Of a stretch of DNA of 64,000 nucleotides, positions 10,948 to 20,150 are shown in pieces (within the stretch, counting starts at the first letter, position 1; every line of letters begins with the position of its first letter). The translations under genes were made by a program, and so were the position numbers. Origin of the DNA: Myxococcus guangdongensis (lineage in GTDB: Bacteria > Myxococcota > Myxococcia > Myxococcales > Myxococcaceae). A model generated the notes under the pieces. The model was not told where the DNA came from and ran no database searches. It was given only the letters and a program-made list of their open reading frames with translations. The DNA lies in assembly GCF_024198255.1 (NCBI RefSeq), contig NZ_JAJVKW010000002.1:310001-374000 (forward strand). The letters run 5' to 3'.

Positions 10948-10994
10948 GTCGGGGCCGCTCCCCCTCCCAGCCTGGGAGTGGAGGCGGCCCCGAC
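10948..10994 (+). terminator. nested hairpin terminator after pckG
   Basis: Outer inverted repeat gtcggggccgc / gcggccccgac (11 perfect pairs) encloses a second hairpin ctccca/tgggag. It lies 32 bases after the pckG stop and is followed by ccgtttc. Confidence 0.72.
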
Positions 10995-11062
10995 CCGTTT
11001 CACGAGGTGTGAGGTCACCCTCTTCGCCCTGGGGCGGAAGGCGCGCTAGTCTCGTGTTCATC

Positions 11063-11881
11063 ATGAGACTGGTCTTCGTATTGTCGGCGGCCCTCGCGCT
11101 GTCGCCCCCGGTGGCGTTCGCCCAGCGCGCCAAGAATCCAGCGGCCCTCATCAAGGAGGGCGAGCGGCTGTATCAAGCCGGCAAGTACCAAGAAGCCGCG
11201 GACGTGCTGAAGAAGGCCCACGAGGCCCAGCCCAACCCGCGGCTCATCTTCAACATCGCCGTGGCGCTGGAGAACTCCGGGGACCTGCGCGAGGCGCTCT
11301 CCTGGTACCAGCAATACGTGGGCAACACCGAGGGCACGGACCCGGCGCTGCTCAAGCGCAGCGCCCGCAGCATCGACAAGCTGCGGCTGCTGCTCGACAA
11401 GGAGAACCAGGCGCAGGCGTCCGCGGAGGCCGAGCGCCAGAAGCTGCAGGGCGAGGCGGCGGCGGCGCAGAAGCGCGCGGAGGAGGAGCAGCTGGCCGCG
11501 CAGCGCGCCGAGGAGGAGAACCTGCGCCAGCGCCAGGCGGAGCTGGACCGGGCCATCAAGTCCTACCAGCGCCAGAAGATCGCCGCGTTCGCGGTGGGCG
11601 GCGTGGCGGTGCTGGGAGTGGGCGCGGGCGTGCTGTTCGGCCTGCAGGCGAGCGACGAGCGCGAGAAGTTCGACGCCGCGCGCACCGAGGACACCAAGCA
11701 GACCTTCGCGGACAATACGAAGACCAAGGCGCTGCTCGCGGACATCGGCTTCGGCGTGGGACTGGCCGGCGCCATCACCGCCATCATCCTGTATCCGAAA
11801 GACGGCCCCCCGGTGGAAGGCGAGGTCCGGATGACCCTGGCGCCTCGTGGCACCGGCGCGGGTCTGGAGGTCAGCTTCTGA
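11063..11881 (+). CDS. exported TPR/coiled-coil protein with C-terminal membrane segments
   Basis: 272 residues. A cleavable signal peptide (MRLVFVLSAALALSPPVAFA) is followed by two TPR units (about 30-100: EGERLYQAGKYQEAADVLKKAHE, split here as EGERLYQAGKYQ then EAADVLKKAHE). A charged Glu/Ala/Gln coiled coil (110-175) and two hydrophobic segments near 182-200 and 232-250 complete it. This architecture is common in myxobacterial envelope proteins of unknown function. The stop overlaps the start of the next gene by one base (TGATG), so the two are almost certainly translated from one message and probably act together in the periplasm. Confidence 0.85.
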   Translation: MRLVFVLSAALALSPPVAFAQRAKNPAALIKEGERLYQAGKYQEAADVLKKAHEAQPNPRLIFNIAVALENSGDLREALSWYQQYVGNTEGTDPALLKRSARSIDKLRLLLDKENQAQASAEAERQKLQGEAAAAQKRAEEEQLAAQRAEEENLRQRQAELDRAIKSYQRQKIAAFAVGGVAVLGVGAGVLFGLQASDEREKFDAARTEDTKQTFADNTKTKALLADIGFGVGLAGAITAIILYPKDGPPVEGEVRMTLAPRGTGAGLEVSF

Positions 11882-13317
11882 TGAAGACCCTGCGACTCAT
11901 GTCGTGCTGCGCGGCGCTGCTGGCCGGCTGCAGCTTCACCACCGCGGGCGGGCTCGACGAGTGCGAGACCAGCGCGGACTGCGACACCAACCAGGTGTGC
12001 TCCACGGGCGGCTTCTGCCTGCCCCAGCCGGAGGGCTGCGGCGAGGTGGTGGGCCCCACCACGGGCAACCCGATTGTCCTGGGCGCGGCGCTGCCCCTGA
12101 CGACGTCCACCGGCGAGGACGTGTCGGAGAAGCAGGCGCTCAACGCGCTCAAGCTCGCGATGGAGGAGATCAACCAGCGCGAGGGCGTGGGCGGTCGGCG
12201 CTTCAACCTGCTCATCTGCGACACGCGCTCGGAGCCGGCCCGGGCCCGCGAGCAGGCCGAGTGGCTGGTGACGGAGCGCGGCGTGCCCGCCATCTTCTCT
12301 TCGGGCAGCGCGCAGACCATCGCCATCAGCACCATCACGATTCCGCGCAACGTGCTGTTGATGACGCACACGGCGACCAGCCCCGACATCGCCACGTTGA
12401 GCGACAAGACGGCGGCGTCCGGTGACGCGGGCCTGGTGTGGCGCACGGCGCCGTCGGACCGGTTGCAGGGCCGCATCATCGCGGACCTGGTGAGCAACGT
12501 GCGCGCGGTGGACGGGGACCAGCGCCCCTTCGCGGACACCACCACGGTGAGCCTCGTCTACGTGAACGACGCCTACGGTCAGGGCCTGTTCGACACCGTC
12601 CTCGGCCGGGTGAGCAACGGCCGGACGCCCTCCTCCGCGTTCTACGCGCGCAACGGCGACGTGACCGCGGCGGTGACGCACCTGGCGACCAACCCGGCGC
12701 CGAGCATCGCGGTGATGATGGGCTTCTCCGAGGACAACGCGAAGATCATCACCCAGGCGGCCAGCCAGGGGCGCACCAGCCAGCGCTACTTCTTCACGGA
12801 CGCGAGCAAGGACGCGAACCTCATCACGTCGCTGGGCACCTCGAAGGGCATCGTCGAGGGCGCCTACGGCACCGCGCCCGCGCAGGCGCGTCCGGGTGAC
12901 GCGGTCTACACCACGTTCAAGGAGCGCTTCCGCACGGCGTACAGCGGCACGGACCCGGGCCAGTTCTCCTTCACCGCGCACGCGTACGACTCCATGTACC
13001 TGGTGGCGCTGGGCGCGGCGTTCGCGGCGGGCGCGGAGGTCAACAACCCCCAGCCCATCACCGGCGACCGCATCGCGCAGGGTCTGGCCAAGGTGACGCC
13101 GCCTCCGGCCACCGCGGCCACCACCTACGCGCTGGGCTTCAGCCGCTTCACGGAGGCGCGCGGCGAAATCAGCGCGGGCAAGTTCATCAACGTGCAGGGC
13201 GCCAGCGGCGCGCTGGACTTCGACGCCACGGGTGAGGCCCCGTCCGAGTACGAGCTGTTCCGGATTGTCGACGGCGCCTTCCAGACGGTGGAGCTCATCG
13301 CTCCCGCCGCGGACTGA
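11881..13317 (+). CDS. ABC-type branched-chain amino-acid-like substrate-binding lipoprotein
   Basis: 478 residues with lipobox LLAGC (C17). A short Cys-rich segment follows (CETSADCDTNQVC, like the knottin-like leaders of myxobacterial lipoproteins), then a Peripla_BP_6 (Leu/Ile/Val-binding) fold from about residue 65. Visible hallmarks are GAALPLTT, a SGSAQTIA ligand loop, VYVNDAYGQG and TDASKDANL. No permease or ATPase genes are adjacent, so it may be a sensor or orphan binding protein rather than part of a transporter. It is translationally coupled to the upstream TPR gene. Its last nine codons are part of the duplicated junction described below. Confidence 0.87.
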   Translation: MKTLRLMSCCAALLAGCSFTTAGGLDECETSADCDTNQVCSTGGFCLPQPEGCGEVVGPTTGNPIVLGAALPLTTSTGEDVSEKQALNALKLAMEEINQREGVGGRRFNLLICDTRSEPARAREQAEWLVTERGVPAIFSSGSAQTIAISTITIPRNVLLMTHTATSPDIATLSDKTAASGDAGLVWRTAPSDRLQGRIIADLVSNVRAVDGDQRPFADTTTVSLVYVNDAYGQGLFDTVLGRVSNGRTPSSAFYARNGDVTAAVTHLATNPAPSIAVMMGFSEDNAKIITQAASQGRTSQRYFFTDASKDANLITSLGTSKGIVEGAYGTAPAQARPGDAVYTTFKERFRTAYSGTDPGQFSFTAHAYDSMYLVALGAAFAAGAEVNNPQPITGDRIAQGLAKVTPPPATAATTYALGFSRFTEARGEISAGKFINVQGASGALDFDATGEAPSEYELFRIVDGAFQTVELIAPAAD

Positions 13318-13522
13318 AGAGCGTCGGTGCGTGAAAGGAGCGCTCCCGCAGCCGAGGGAGCGCTCTACCCCGCCGCCCCGAGCACCCGCGTCAGCGGCGC
13401 CAGGGCGGCGATGGATGGTGGAGCTCATCGCTCCGGCTGCGGACTCAAGGCGCCGGTGCGTGGAAGGAGCGCTCTACCCCGACGCCCCGAGCACCCGCGT
13501 CAGCGGCGCCAGGGCGGCGATG
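13287..13522. repeat. imperfect tandem duplication of the convergent gene junction
   Basis: Copy A is 13287-13413 (127 bases) and copy B 13417-13522 (106 bases), period about 130. Both contain the 3' end of the substrate-binding gene (VELIAPAAD) and, on the other strand, the 3' end of the aminotransferase (ALAPLTRVLGA). Copy A carries a terminator hairpin that copy B lacks (a 20-base block plus one further base account for the length difference). In copy A the stop of the binding-protein gene is functional; in copy B that of the aminotransferase is. Confidence 0.9.
13338..13365. terminator. hairpin between convergent genes (in copy A of the duplication)
   Basis: Perfect 10-base inverted repeat gagcgctccc / gggagcgctc around an 8-base loop, 21 bases after the binding-protein stop. 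It can serve both strands. The second arm is missing from copy B of the duplicated junction. Confidence 0.65.
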
Positions 13523-14646
13523 AAGTCCTCGGGTGGGGTGAGCAGCGAGAGCACCAGGAACGCCCCCCCGCCGAAGTCGTAGAAGTAGCCGGGCTGGACG
13601 AGCACCCCCGCCGCCAGCAGCGCGAGGCACGTGGCCTCCTCGCCCGGCTCCCTCGGAATCCGCAGCACCGCGCTCCAGCCGCCGTGCGCGGGCAGCACGT
13701 CCCACGTCGCGCCCGGGGGCCGCGCCCTCGCGAGGTGCTCTCGGTTGGCGCGCACGCGCCCGAGCAGCGCCTCCTGGAACACGGGCGCGTGGGCGAGCAG
13801 CCGGGGCAGCGCGAGCTGCACGGGCGTGGCCACGGACAGGTACGTGTCCGCCACCCACTCCAGCCGGGCCAGGGCCTCGTCGCGCGCGGCCTCGGGTCCG
13901 CCCACGTGCATCCACCCGAGCTTCAGGCCGGGCAGGCCCGCCACCTTGGACAGGCCGGACAGGCTGAAGGTGGGCATGGGCAGCGCGCGGCCGGCCACCG
14001 TCGTCACCCGTCCGGGCACGGCGTCCCAGGCGTAGTCGGCGAACACCTCGTCGCTGATGAGGGCCAGCTGGTGGCGCGCGCAGACGTCGGCGAGCGCGGC
14101 CAGCTCGCCCTCGTGCAGGAAGTGGCCGGTGGGGTTGCCGGGGTTGATGATGAGCACGGCGCGGGTGCGCGGGCCGATGGCCGCCTCCACCTCGCCCACG
14201 TCCAGGCCGAAGCCGTGCGCGAGTGGAAGGCGGTAGGAGCGCGTCTGGACGGCCTCCAGACGCGCCAGGTGCTCGAAGAGGGGGTAGCAGGGCGCGGGGA
14301 CGAGGACGTCGTCACCCGGCTCGCACAGCAGCTTGAAGAGCCAGCCGTAGGACTCGCTGGTGCTCGCGCTGAGCACCAGGTGCTCCGGGGAGACGGCGGT
14401 GCCCCGGGAGCGGAGGTACCCGGCCACCGCCTCGCGAGCCGAGGGGAGGCCGAGTGCTTCCGGCGCGTAGTCGAAGGCGCCGGGAGGGTGGAGCGCGCCG
14501 GCGTCGGGCGCCGGGAGTCCCACGCGGGTGGGGTTGGAGACGGTGAGGTCCAGCAGGGGGAGGCCCTGGGCGCGGTGCCCGGCGAGCGCGTCCGCCAGTG
14601 GATTCGGAGTGCGGGAGAAGTCCGAGCGGAGGGAGAAGCGGCTCAC
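13474..14646 (-). CDS. class I/II PLP-dependent aminotransferase
   Basis: 390 residues. Fold-type I aminotransferase signatures: INPGNPTG (167-174), the Asp/Tyr pair DEVFADY that contacts PLP, and the Schiff-base lysine in SGLSKVAGLPGLKLGW (K234). It is closest in style to aspartate/alanine aminotransferases; it is not the class III BioA. The GTG start overlaps the stop of the upstream 92-residue gene (GTGA), so both are translationally coupled at the end of the biotin gene cluster. Whether it takes part in biotin or pimelate metabolism is unknown. The amino donor and acceptor cannot be read from sequence. Confidence 0.88.
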   Translation of the reverse strand: MSRFSLRSDFSRTPNPLADALAGHRAQGLPLLDLTVSNPTRVGLPAPDAGALHPPGAFDYAPEALGLPSAREAVAGYLRSRGTAVSPEHLVLSASTSESYGWLFKLLCEPGDDVLVPAPCYPLFEHLARLEAVQTRSYRLPLAHGFGLDVGEVEAAIGPRTRAVLIINPGNPTGHFLHEGELAALADVCARHQLALISDEVFADYAWDAVPGRVTTVAGRALPMPTFSLSGLSKVAGLPGLKLGWMHVGGPEAARDEALARLEWVADTYLSVATPVQLALPRLLAHAPVFQEALLGRVRANREHLARARPPGATWDVLPAHGGWSAVLRIPREPGEEATCLALLAAGVLVQPGYFYDFGGGAFLVLSLLTPPEDFIAALAPLTRVLGASG

Positions 14647-14921
14647 AGCCCCGTCTGCAGCATGGCGTTGGCGACGCGGCGGATGAGCTCGCGGCGCACT
14701 TCCTTGCGGCAGTGCTCGATGGCCTTCTCATGAGGCCTGGGAAGCTCCGGGTCCCTGGCTCGCAGGGCGGTGCGGAGGACGAGCTCCACCTTGGTGGGCT
14801 CGATGTGGAACAGCCGCGCTCCGTCCTTCTGGAGGAAGTAGGACAGCCCCCTCTGGTCGATGAGCTTGTTGAAGAAGCGTCGGACGTCCGCGAGGAACGT
14901 GAGGTCGATGATGTCCGCCAT
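14643..14921 (-). CDS. small conserved-looking protein of unknown function
   Basis: 92 residues, start ATG at 14921 (MADIIDLTFLADVRRFF). Charged and predicted mostly helical, with FFNKLIDQRGLSYFLQ and an Arg/Glu-rich C-terminus that may bind nucleic acid or protein. Five in-frame sense codons further upstream are not preferred because they encode Arg/Ser-rich noise. The stop overlaps the aminotransferase start. There are 131 bases between this gene and bioD upstream. I do not recognise the family and do not infer a function. Confidence 0.65.
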   Translation of the reverse strand: MADIIDLTFLADVRRFFNKLIDQRGLSYFLQKDGARLFHIEPTKVELVLRTALRARDPELPRPHEKAIEHCRKEVRRELIRRVANAMLQTGL

Positions 14922-15052
14922 TCGTGACGGCTTTCTCGCGCGGAAAAATCGGCCCGTCCATTTCACGGCCGCGTCACCCGAAAACTTGCGCGACCTGTAG
15001 CACCCGTCCGTCCGGCCGAACGCGCGGGAGGCCGAATTCTCGGCCCCGGCGC

Positions 15053-15727
15053 TCACGGCATCAGAGGGCGGAGGGCGCGCCGGAACGCGGTGTGCCGACG
15101 TCGCGCGTCGGGCTCGAACGGCACCGGCCCGAGCACCGGGACACCGTGCCGCGCCTCCAGCAGCGCGCGGTTGTCGCGCTCGGAGACATCACGGGTGGCG
15201 CTGCTCCGCGAGAGCAGCACGGCGCGCACGGGGATGCGGCGGGCGGCGAGCGCCTGGAGCGACAGCGCGGTGTGGTTGAGCGTGCCCAGCCCCGCGCGCG
15301 CCACCAGCAGCACGGGCAGCCGCAGCGTCTGGATGAGGTCGATGACGTCATGGCGCGAGTCCAGCGGGACGAAGAGCCCGCCAGCGCCCTCCACCACGGC
15401 GGGGCCGCCCTTCAGCTGCCTCCAGGCCGCCAGGGTGAGCTTCCAGTCCGGCTCGCGCCCCAGACGCGCGGCGGCCACGCCCGGGGCCACGGGCAGGCGG
15501 AAGCGGTGCGGACACAGGACGTCCAGCGGGAGCGTGCTGCCCGCGGCCTCGCGCAGCGAGAGCGCGTCGGCGGGGGCGCGCAGGGAGGCGCAGCCGGACT
15601 CGTAGGGCTTGAAGCCCTGGGGCGACAGGCCCGCGTCGTCGAGGAGGGACAGCAGCGCGCGCGAGGCCTGCGTCTTGCCCACCCCCGTGTCCGTGCCGGT
15701 GACGAAAATCTGGAACGGTCGGCTCAT
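15053..15727 (-). CDS. bioD: dethiobiotin synthetase
   Basis: Closes the ureido ring of biotin: 7,8-diaminopelargonic acid plus CO2 and ATP gives dethiobiotin. 224 residues, the normal length. The P-loop GTDTGVGKT is at 11-19. K38 in FKPYESG is the usual substrate-site lysine region. VVEGAGGLFVPL is the second phosphate/Mg loop. The start at 15727 has GGAGGG upstream. It sits 159 bases downstream of bioF on the same strand; that gap shows no ORF or obvious promoter, so cotranscription from the BirA-box promoter is likely. Confidence 0.95.
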   Translation of the reverse strand: MSRPFQIFVTGTDTGVGKTQASRALLSLLDDAGLSPQGFKPYESGCASLRAPADALSLREAAGSTLPLDVLCPHRFRLPVAPGVAAARLGREPDWKLTLAAWRQLKGGPAVVEGAGGLFVPLDSRHDVIDLIQTLRLPVLLVARAGLGTLNHTALSLQALAARRIPVRAVLLSRSSATRDVSERDNRALLEARHGVPVLGPVPFEPDARRRHTAFRRALRPLMP

Positions 15728-15886
15728 GCGGTGTTCCCTCCGTGGATCATCCCCGAGCGAGGAGCTCCATGCCCGGGCCTTCGCGTGAAGCCCACTTCGT
15801 CCCGGGGCACGCACGCTCGACGTCCGGAGTGGAGAGGACCTCTGGGTGGCGACCACGCCGCGCGCGTGAGGCGCGGCCCGAGGGCC

Positions 15887-17080
15887 TCACCACGACGTGC
15901 CACGGTCATGCACGCCCACGTGCCGCAGCGCCTCGAGCGCGAGGTCCACGTGCCCCAGCGTGTGTCCCGCCGACAGGCAGAACCGCAGCCGGCTCGTCCC
16001 CTCGGGCACCGTGGGCGGACGGATGGCCTTCACCAGCACCCCGGCCTCACGCAGCCTCCGTGCCGCGTCCAGCGCGCGCTCCGGCTCGCCCAGGATGACC
16101 GGGAACACCGCGCTGCGAGCCTCCGCGCGCAGCCCCAGGCCCCTCAACCCCTCGGCGAAGCGTCGGATGTTGCGCCACAAACGCTCGCGCAGCTCCACGT
16201 CCTTCTCCACCGCGTCCACCGCCACCTCCGCCGCCGCGCACAGCGCCGCCGGCAAGGCCGTGGAGAAGATGAACGGCCGCGCCCGGCTCGTGAGCAGGTC
16301 CGCCACCCCGCGCGACGTGGCCACGTAGGCCCCCTGCCCGCCCAGCGACTTGCTCAACGTCCCCATGCGCAGCGCCACCCGCGACTCCAACCCCAGCTCC
16401 TCGCACAGGCCCGCGCCCCGAGCGCCGAGCACGCCCGTGGCATGCGCCTCGTCCACCATCAGCGCGGCGCCCTGCGCCTCACACGCCTCCACGATGTCGC
16501 GAAGCGGCGCCAGGTCCCCATCCATGGAGAACACCGTGTCCGTGACGACCAGCTTGCGCCGCGCCGTCGTCGACGCGAGCGCGCTCGTGAGCGCCTCCAC
16601 ATCCGCGTGCGGATACACGACGACCTTCGCGCGCGACAGCCTGCACCCGTCCACCAGCGACGCGTGGTTCAGCGCGTCCGAGAACACCGCGTCCCCCGGC
16701 CCCACCAGCGCGGGGAGGATGCCCGTGTTCGCCGCGTAGCCGCTGTTGAACAGCAGCACCGCCTCCGCCCGCTCGAACGCCGCGAGCCGCGCCTCCAGCC
16801 GGTGATGCGCCAGGGTGTCGCCCACCACCAACCGGCTCGCGCCCGTCCCGACGCCGTAGCGCTCCACCGCGGAGATGGCCGCCGCCCTCACCGCCGAGGA
16901 CGCCGCGAGCCCCAGGTAGTCATTGGACGAGAAGTTGACGAGCGTCTCGCCCCCCATCGTCACCACCGGCCCCTGCGCCGAATCCAGGGGCTCCAGCCCA
17001 CGCCGAAGCCCCCGCGCCTGCAGCGCCGACAAGTCCTCGCGCGCCCACTCCGAGGCCACGTCGCGCGTCGAATCACTCAC
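15887..17080 (-). CDS. bioF: 8-amino-7-oxononanoate synthase
   Basis: Condenses pimeloyl-ACP or pimeloyl-CoA with L-alanine to give 8-amino-7-oxononanoate, a PLP enzyme of the alpha-oxoamine synthase family. 397 residues. Signatures: NDYLGL near 53, [10 protein letters not shown] (79-88), the PLP-stacking DEAHATG (210-216) and the Schiff-base lysine K244 in [11 protein letters not shown] start. The gene begins 11 bases after the bioB stop, so the two are cotranscribed. Closely related enzymes (KBL, HemA, SPT) are less likely given the bioB/bioD context. Confidence 0.95.
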   Translation of the reverse strand: MSDSTRDVASEWAREDLSALQARGLRRGLEPLDSAQGPVVTMGGETLVNFSSNDYLGLAASSAVRAAAISAVERYGVGTGASRLVVGDTLAHHRLEARLAAFERAEAVLLFNSGYAANTGILPALVGPGDAVFSDALNHASLVDGCRLSRAKVVVYPHADVEALTSALASTTARRKLVVTDTVFSMDGDLAPLRDIVEACEAQGAALMVDEAHATGVLGARGAGLCEELGLESRVALRMGTLSKSLGGQGAYVATSRGVADLLTSRARPFIFSTALPAALCAAAEVAVDAVEKDVELRERLWRNIRRFAEGLRGLGLRAEARSAVFPVILGEPERALDAARRLREAGVLVKAIRPPTVPEGTSRLRFCLSAGHTLGHVDLALEALRHVGVHDRGTSW

Positions 17081-17091
17081 GCGCCACCGCC

Positions 17092-18120
17092 CTACCGGTC
17101 CTGCCGGGGCTCCAGCGGACGGATGCCCGCCTTCTCCAAGAGCGCCATGTCCTGGGTGTACTCGGGGTTGCCCGTGGTCAGCAGCTTCTCGCCGAAGAAC
17201 AACGAGTTCGCGCCCGCCATCATGCAGAGCAGCTGCGCCTCCTCGTTCATCTGCTGACGCCCCGCGGACAGCCGCACCATCGACTGGGGCATCAGGATGC
17301 GCGCGGTGGCGATGGTGCGCACCATGTCCACCGTCTCCACCCGGGGCTGCTCCGCCAGCGGCGTGCCCTCCACGGCCACCAGCGCGTTGATGGGCACCGA
17401 CTCCGGGTGGTGGTCCTGGTTGGCCAGCGTGCGCAGCAGGTTGCAGCGATCATCCACGGACTCGCCCAGGCCGATGATGCCGCCGCAGCACACGGAGATG
17501 CCCGCGTCCCGCACCCGGCCCAGCGTGCGGAGCCGATCTTCGTACAGCCGCGTGGAGATGATGTCGCCGTAGTGCTCCGGCGAGGTGTCCAGGTTGTGGT
17601 TGTACGCGGACAGCCCCGCGTCCTTCAGGCGCCTGGCCTGGCTGTCCGTCAGCATGCCGAGCGTGGCGCACGCCTCCATCCCCAACCCGCGCACCCCGCG
17701 CACCATCTCCAGCACGCTGTCGAACTGCGGGCCGTCCTTCACCTCGCGCCACGCGGCCCCCATGCAGAAGCGCGTGGCCCCCGCGGAGCGGGCCTTCTGC
17801 GCGGCGGCCAGCACGTCCGGCACCGCCATCAGCTTCTCCGCCTTGACGCCCGTCTTGTAGCGCGCCGCCTGCGGGCAGTACGCGCAGTCCTCCGAGCACC
17901 CGCCCGTCTTGATGGACAAGAGCGAGCACAGCTGCACCTTGTTGTCCTGGAACACCGCGCGGTGAACCGTCTGCGCCCGGTGGACCAGGTCCAACAGCGG
18001 CAGCGCGTAGACGGCCTTCACCTCGGCCAGCGTCCAATCGTGCCGCACCGCCACTCCCTCCGGAGCGGGCTCGGCGTGGTGGGCGTGGCCATGGAAGGAC
18101 TCGGTGGCGGCGTCGGACAT
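17092..18120 (-). CDS. bioB: biotin synthase
   Basis: Radical-SAM enzyme that inserts sulfur into dethiobiotin. 342 residues. The SAM cluster motif is C75-SED-C79-AY-C82 (CxxxCxxC), and the auxiliary [2Fe-2S] site region includes the conserved Arg/Cys in the SACATLGM- and RLSAGR-type segments. The N-terminal His/Glu-rich lead ([12 protein letters not shown]) is a variable extension. GAGGAG precedes the ATG. It is the first gene of the bioBFD operon, with a BirA-type operator centred about 68 bases upstream. Confidence 0.97.
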   Translation of the reverse strand: MSDAATESFHGHAHHAEPAPEGVAVRHDWTLAEVKAVYALPLLDLVHRAQTVHRAVFQDNKVQLCSLLSIKTGGCSEDCAYCPQAARYKTGVKAEKLMAVPDVLAAAQKARSAGATRFCMGAAWREVKDGPQFDSVLEMVRGVRGLGMEACATLGMLTDSQARRLKDAGLSAYNHNLDTSPEHYGDIISTRLYEDRLRTLGRVRDAGISVCCGGIIGLGESVDDRCNLLRTLANQDHHPESVPINALVAVEGTPLAEQPRVETVDMVRTIATARILMPQSMVRLSAGRQQMNEEAQLLCMMAGANSLFFGEKLLTTGNPEYTQDMALLEKAGIRPLEPRQDR

Positions 18121-18171
18121 GGGCTCCTCGAACGGACGTGAGGAGCGCGAACGTGCGCGGGCGCCGGAGAC

Positions 18172-18203
18172 TTGTCAACCACTCAGCGAGAACAGGTTGA
18201 CGA
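18172..18203. promoter_or_regulatory. BirA-type operator of the biotin operon
   Basis: TTGTCAACC at 18172-18180 and GGTTGACGA at 18195-18203 form an imperfect inverted repeat with a 14-base spacer. It fits the known BirA consensus TTGTMAACC-N14/15-GGTTKACAA at 17 of 18 positions. It lies 52-83 bases upstream of bioB. This predicts repression of bioB-bioF-bioD by a bifunctional BirA (with a DNA-binding domain) bound to biotinoyl-AMP; birA itself is not in the window. Confidence 0.88.
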
Positions 18204-18291
18204 CCCTCCGCCCCGCCCCGAACGGACGACCGGCGCCCGAGGAGAACCCTGGAGCGCCGGCCTTCCACCCTTCATGTCATGCGGGCTGGCG

Positions 18292-18558
18292 TCAGACGTG
18301 GACGCGGCGCCGGCCGGCCAGTCCCACCAGGAACAGGACCAGGAGCGAGCCCAGCACGGAGAACAGCAGGCCGGACGGGTGCAGGTCGAAGACGCGGCCG
18401 TCGCTGCGGAAGAGCGAGCCGACGAAGCCACCCACGAAGGAGCCGACGATACCCAAGAGCGTCGTGGCCACCAGCCCCATGGACTGGTTGCCGGGCATCA
18501 GGGCCCGAGCGAGAAGACCGGCGAGAAGACCGATGACCAGGAAAGCGATGATCCCCAT
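18292..18558 (-). CDS. GlsB/YeaQ/YmgE-family small membrane protein
   Basis: 88 residues, three transmembrane helices (about 3-22, 27-48, 63-82), with the family pattern GLLAGLLARALMPG and GIVGSFVGGFVG. Family members are often called transglycosylase-associated or stress-response membrane proteins; their molecular role is not settled. It is separated from bioB by 171 bases holding the BirA box and is unlikely to share its regulation. A paralogue is at 26072-26341. Confidence 0.88.
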   Translation of the reverse strand: MGIIAFLVIGLLAGLLARALMPGNQSMGLVATTLLGIVGSFVGGFVGSLFRSDGRVFDLHPSGLLFSVLGSLLVLFLVGLAGRRRVHV

Positions 18559-18783
18559 GACACGACCTCACAGTGAGTGGTGAAGGAGGCGCACGCAGTG
18601 GCGCCCATCCGGCTTGTGTGAGGGTCAGCGCCGTTCGCGCCGCCCGTGGGAATGAAGCTGGGTCGCCCCTCCCCAAGGGACAACTCGACGGCATGGGTCT
18701 TGACACCAAGCCTGCCTGCCCTCCAGACGTGCCTGCTCGTCCGCCCGTGGCGACGTCAGGGTAGTGCGGTACACACCCGACCC

Positions 18784-20145
18784 ATGGCGAAGGCGAAGAC
18801 GCACTACACCTGTCAGGCGTGCGGGTACCAGACGGCGAAGTGGCTGGGGAAGTGCCCGGACTGTGGCGCATGGAGCTCGCTGCTCGAGGAAGCCGGGGCG
18901 AAGCAGGACGAGAAGCGCCCGGCCTGGGGCGCCTCGGGTGGGGCGGCGAAGCCCATGCTGCTCAAGGATGTCAGCGGTGACGCGGAGGTGCGCCAGCGCA
19001 CCGGCATCGCGGAGTTCGACCGGGTGCTGGGCGGCGGCGTGGTGGCGGGCTCCGTCGTCCTCCTGGGCGGCGACCCCGGCATCGGCAAGTCCACGCTGCT
19101 GCTCGCGGCGCTGGACAAGCTCGCGCGCCAGGGCGCGGTGCTCTACGTCTCCGGCGAGGAGAGCCTGCGCCAGACGAAGATGCGCGCCGAGCGGCTGCGC
19201 GTGGAGGGCGACTGCATCCACCTGTTCGCGGAGACGGACGCGGAGCGGGTGCTGGCCGCCGCCGAGTCGCTCCAGCCGCGCGCGCTGGTGGTGGACTCCA
19301 TCCAGACCATGTACCTGCCGGAGCTGGGCAACGCGCCGGGCAGCATCACCCAGGTGCGCGAGGTGGCCGGGCGGCTGATGGCCTACGCCAAGCGCACGGG
19401 GGTGCCCACCTTCATCGTGGGCCACGTGACGAAGGAGGGCTCCATCGCCGGCCCCCGCGTGCTCGAGCACATGGTGGACACCGTCCTCTACTTCGAGGGC
19501 GAGCGCGGCCACCCGTTCCGAATCCTGCGCGCGCACAAGAACCGCTTCGGCTCCACCAACGAGATTGGCGTCTTCGAGATGAAGGGCGCGGGGCTGGTGG
19601 AGGTGACGGACCCGTCCGCGCTCTTCCTGTCCGAGCGCCCCGCGGGCAAGTCCGGCAGCGTCGTCACCAGCACCCTCAACGGCACCCGCCCCCTGCTGGT
19701 GGAGGTGCAGGCGCTGGTGGCCCCCACCGGCTACGGCACCGCGCGGCGCACCGCCATCGGCGTGGACAGCAACCGCGTGGCCCTGCTCGCCGCCGTGCTG
19801 GAGAAGAAGGAGGAGATTCCCCTCGTCGGGTGTGACTTGTTCGTCAACGTCGCGGGCGGCATGCAGCTCAACGAGCCCGCGTGCGATTTGGCCGTCTGCG
19901 CGGCCCTGGTGAGCAGCCTGCAGAACCGGCCGCTGGACCCGCACACGCTGGTGCTGGGCGAGGTGGGCCTGGCGGGCGAGGTGCGCGCGGTGGGCCAGGT
20001 GGAGCCCCGGCTCGTCGAGGCGGCGAAGATGGGCTTCAAGCGGGTGGTGATGCCCGCGGGCAGCGCCCGCCGCATGGAGGCCACGAAGCTGCGCGTGGTG
20101 GGCGTGGAGACCCTGGGCGACGCGCTCCGGGCCATGTTCGACTGA
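18784..20145 (+). CDS. radA: DNA repair protein RadA (Sms)
   Basis: A RecA-like branch-migration helicase that helps process recombination intermediates. 453 residues, normal for the family. N-terminal zinc finger C10-x2-C13 / C24-x2-C27. RecA-type ATPase with Walker A GGDPGIGKS (95-103), the RadA-specific KNRFG motif (252-256) and a C-terminal Lon-protease-like domain lacking the protease dyad context. The ATG at 18784 directly precedes MAKAKTHYTCQACG, the usual start. It is convergent with the hxlR-type gene, whose stop is only five bases away. Confidence 0.97.
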   Translation: MAKAKTHYTCQACGYQTAKWLGKCPDCGAWSSLLEEAGAKQDEKRPAWGASGGAAKPMLLKDVSGDAEVRQRTGIAEFDRVLGGGVVAGSVVLLGGDPGIGKSTLLLAALDKLARQGAVLYVSGEESLRQTKMRAERLRVEGDCIHLFAETDAERVLAAAESLQPRALVVDSIQTMYLPELGNAPGSITQVREVAGRLMAYAKRTGVPTFIVGHVTKEGSIAGPRVLEHMVDTVLYFEGERGHPFRILRAHKNRFGSTNEIGVFEMKGAGLVEVTDPSALFLSERPAGKSGSVVTSTLNGTRPLLVEVQALVAPTGYGTARRTAIGVDSNRVALLAAVLEKKEEIPLVGCDLFVNVAGGMQLNEPACDLAVCAALVSSLQNRPLDPHTLVLGEVGLAGEVRAVGQVEPRLVEAAKMGFKRVVMPAGSARRMEATKLRVVGVETLGDALRAMFD

Positions 20146-20150
20146 CGGCC

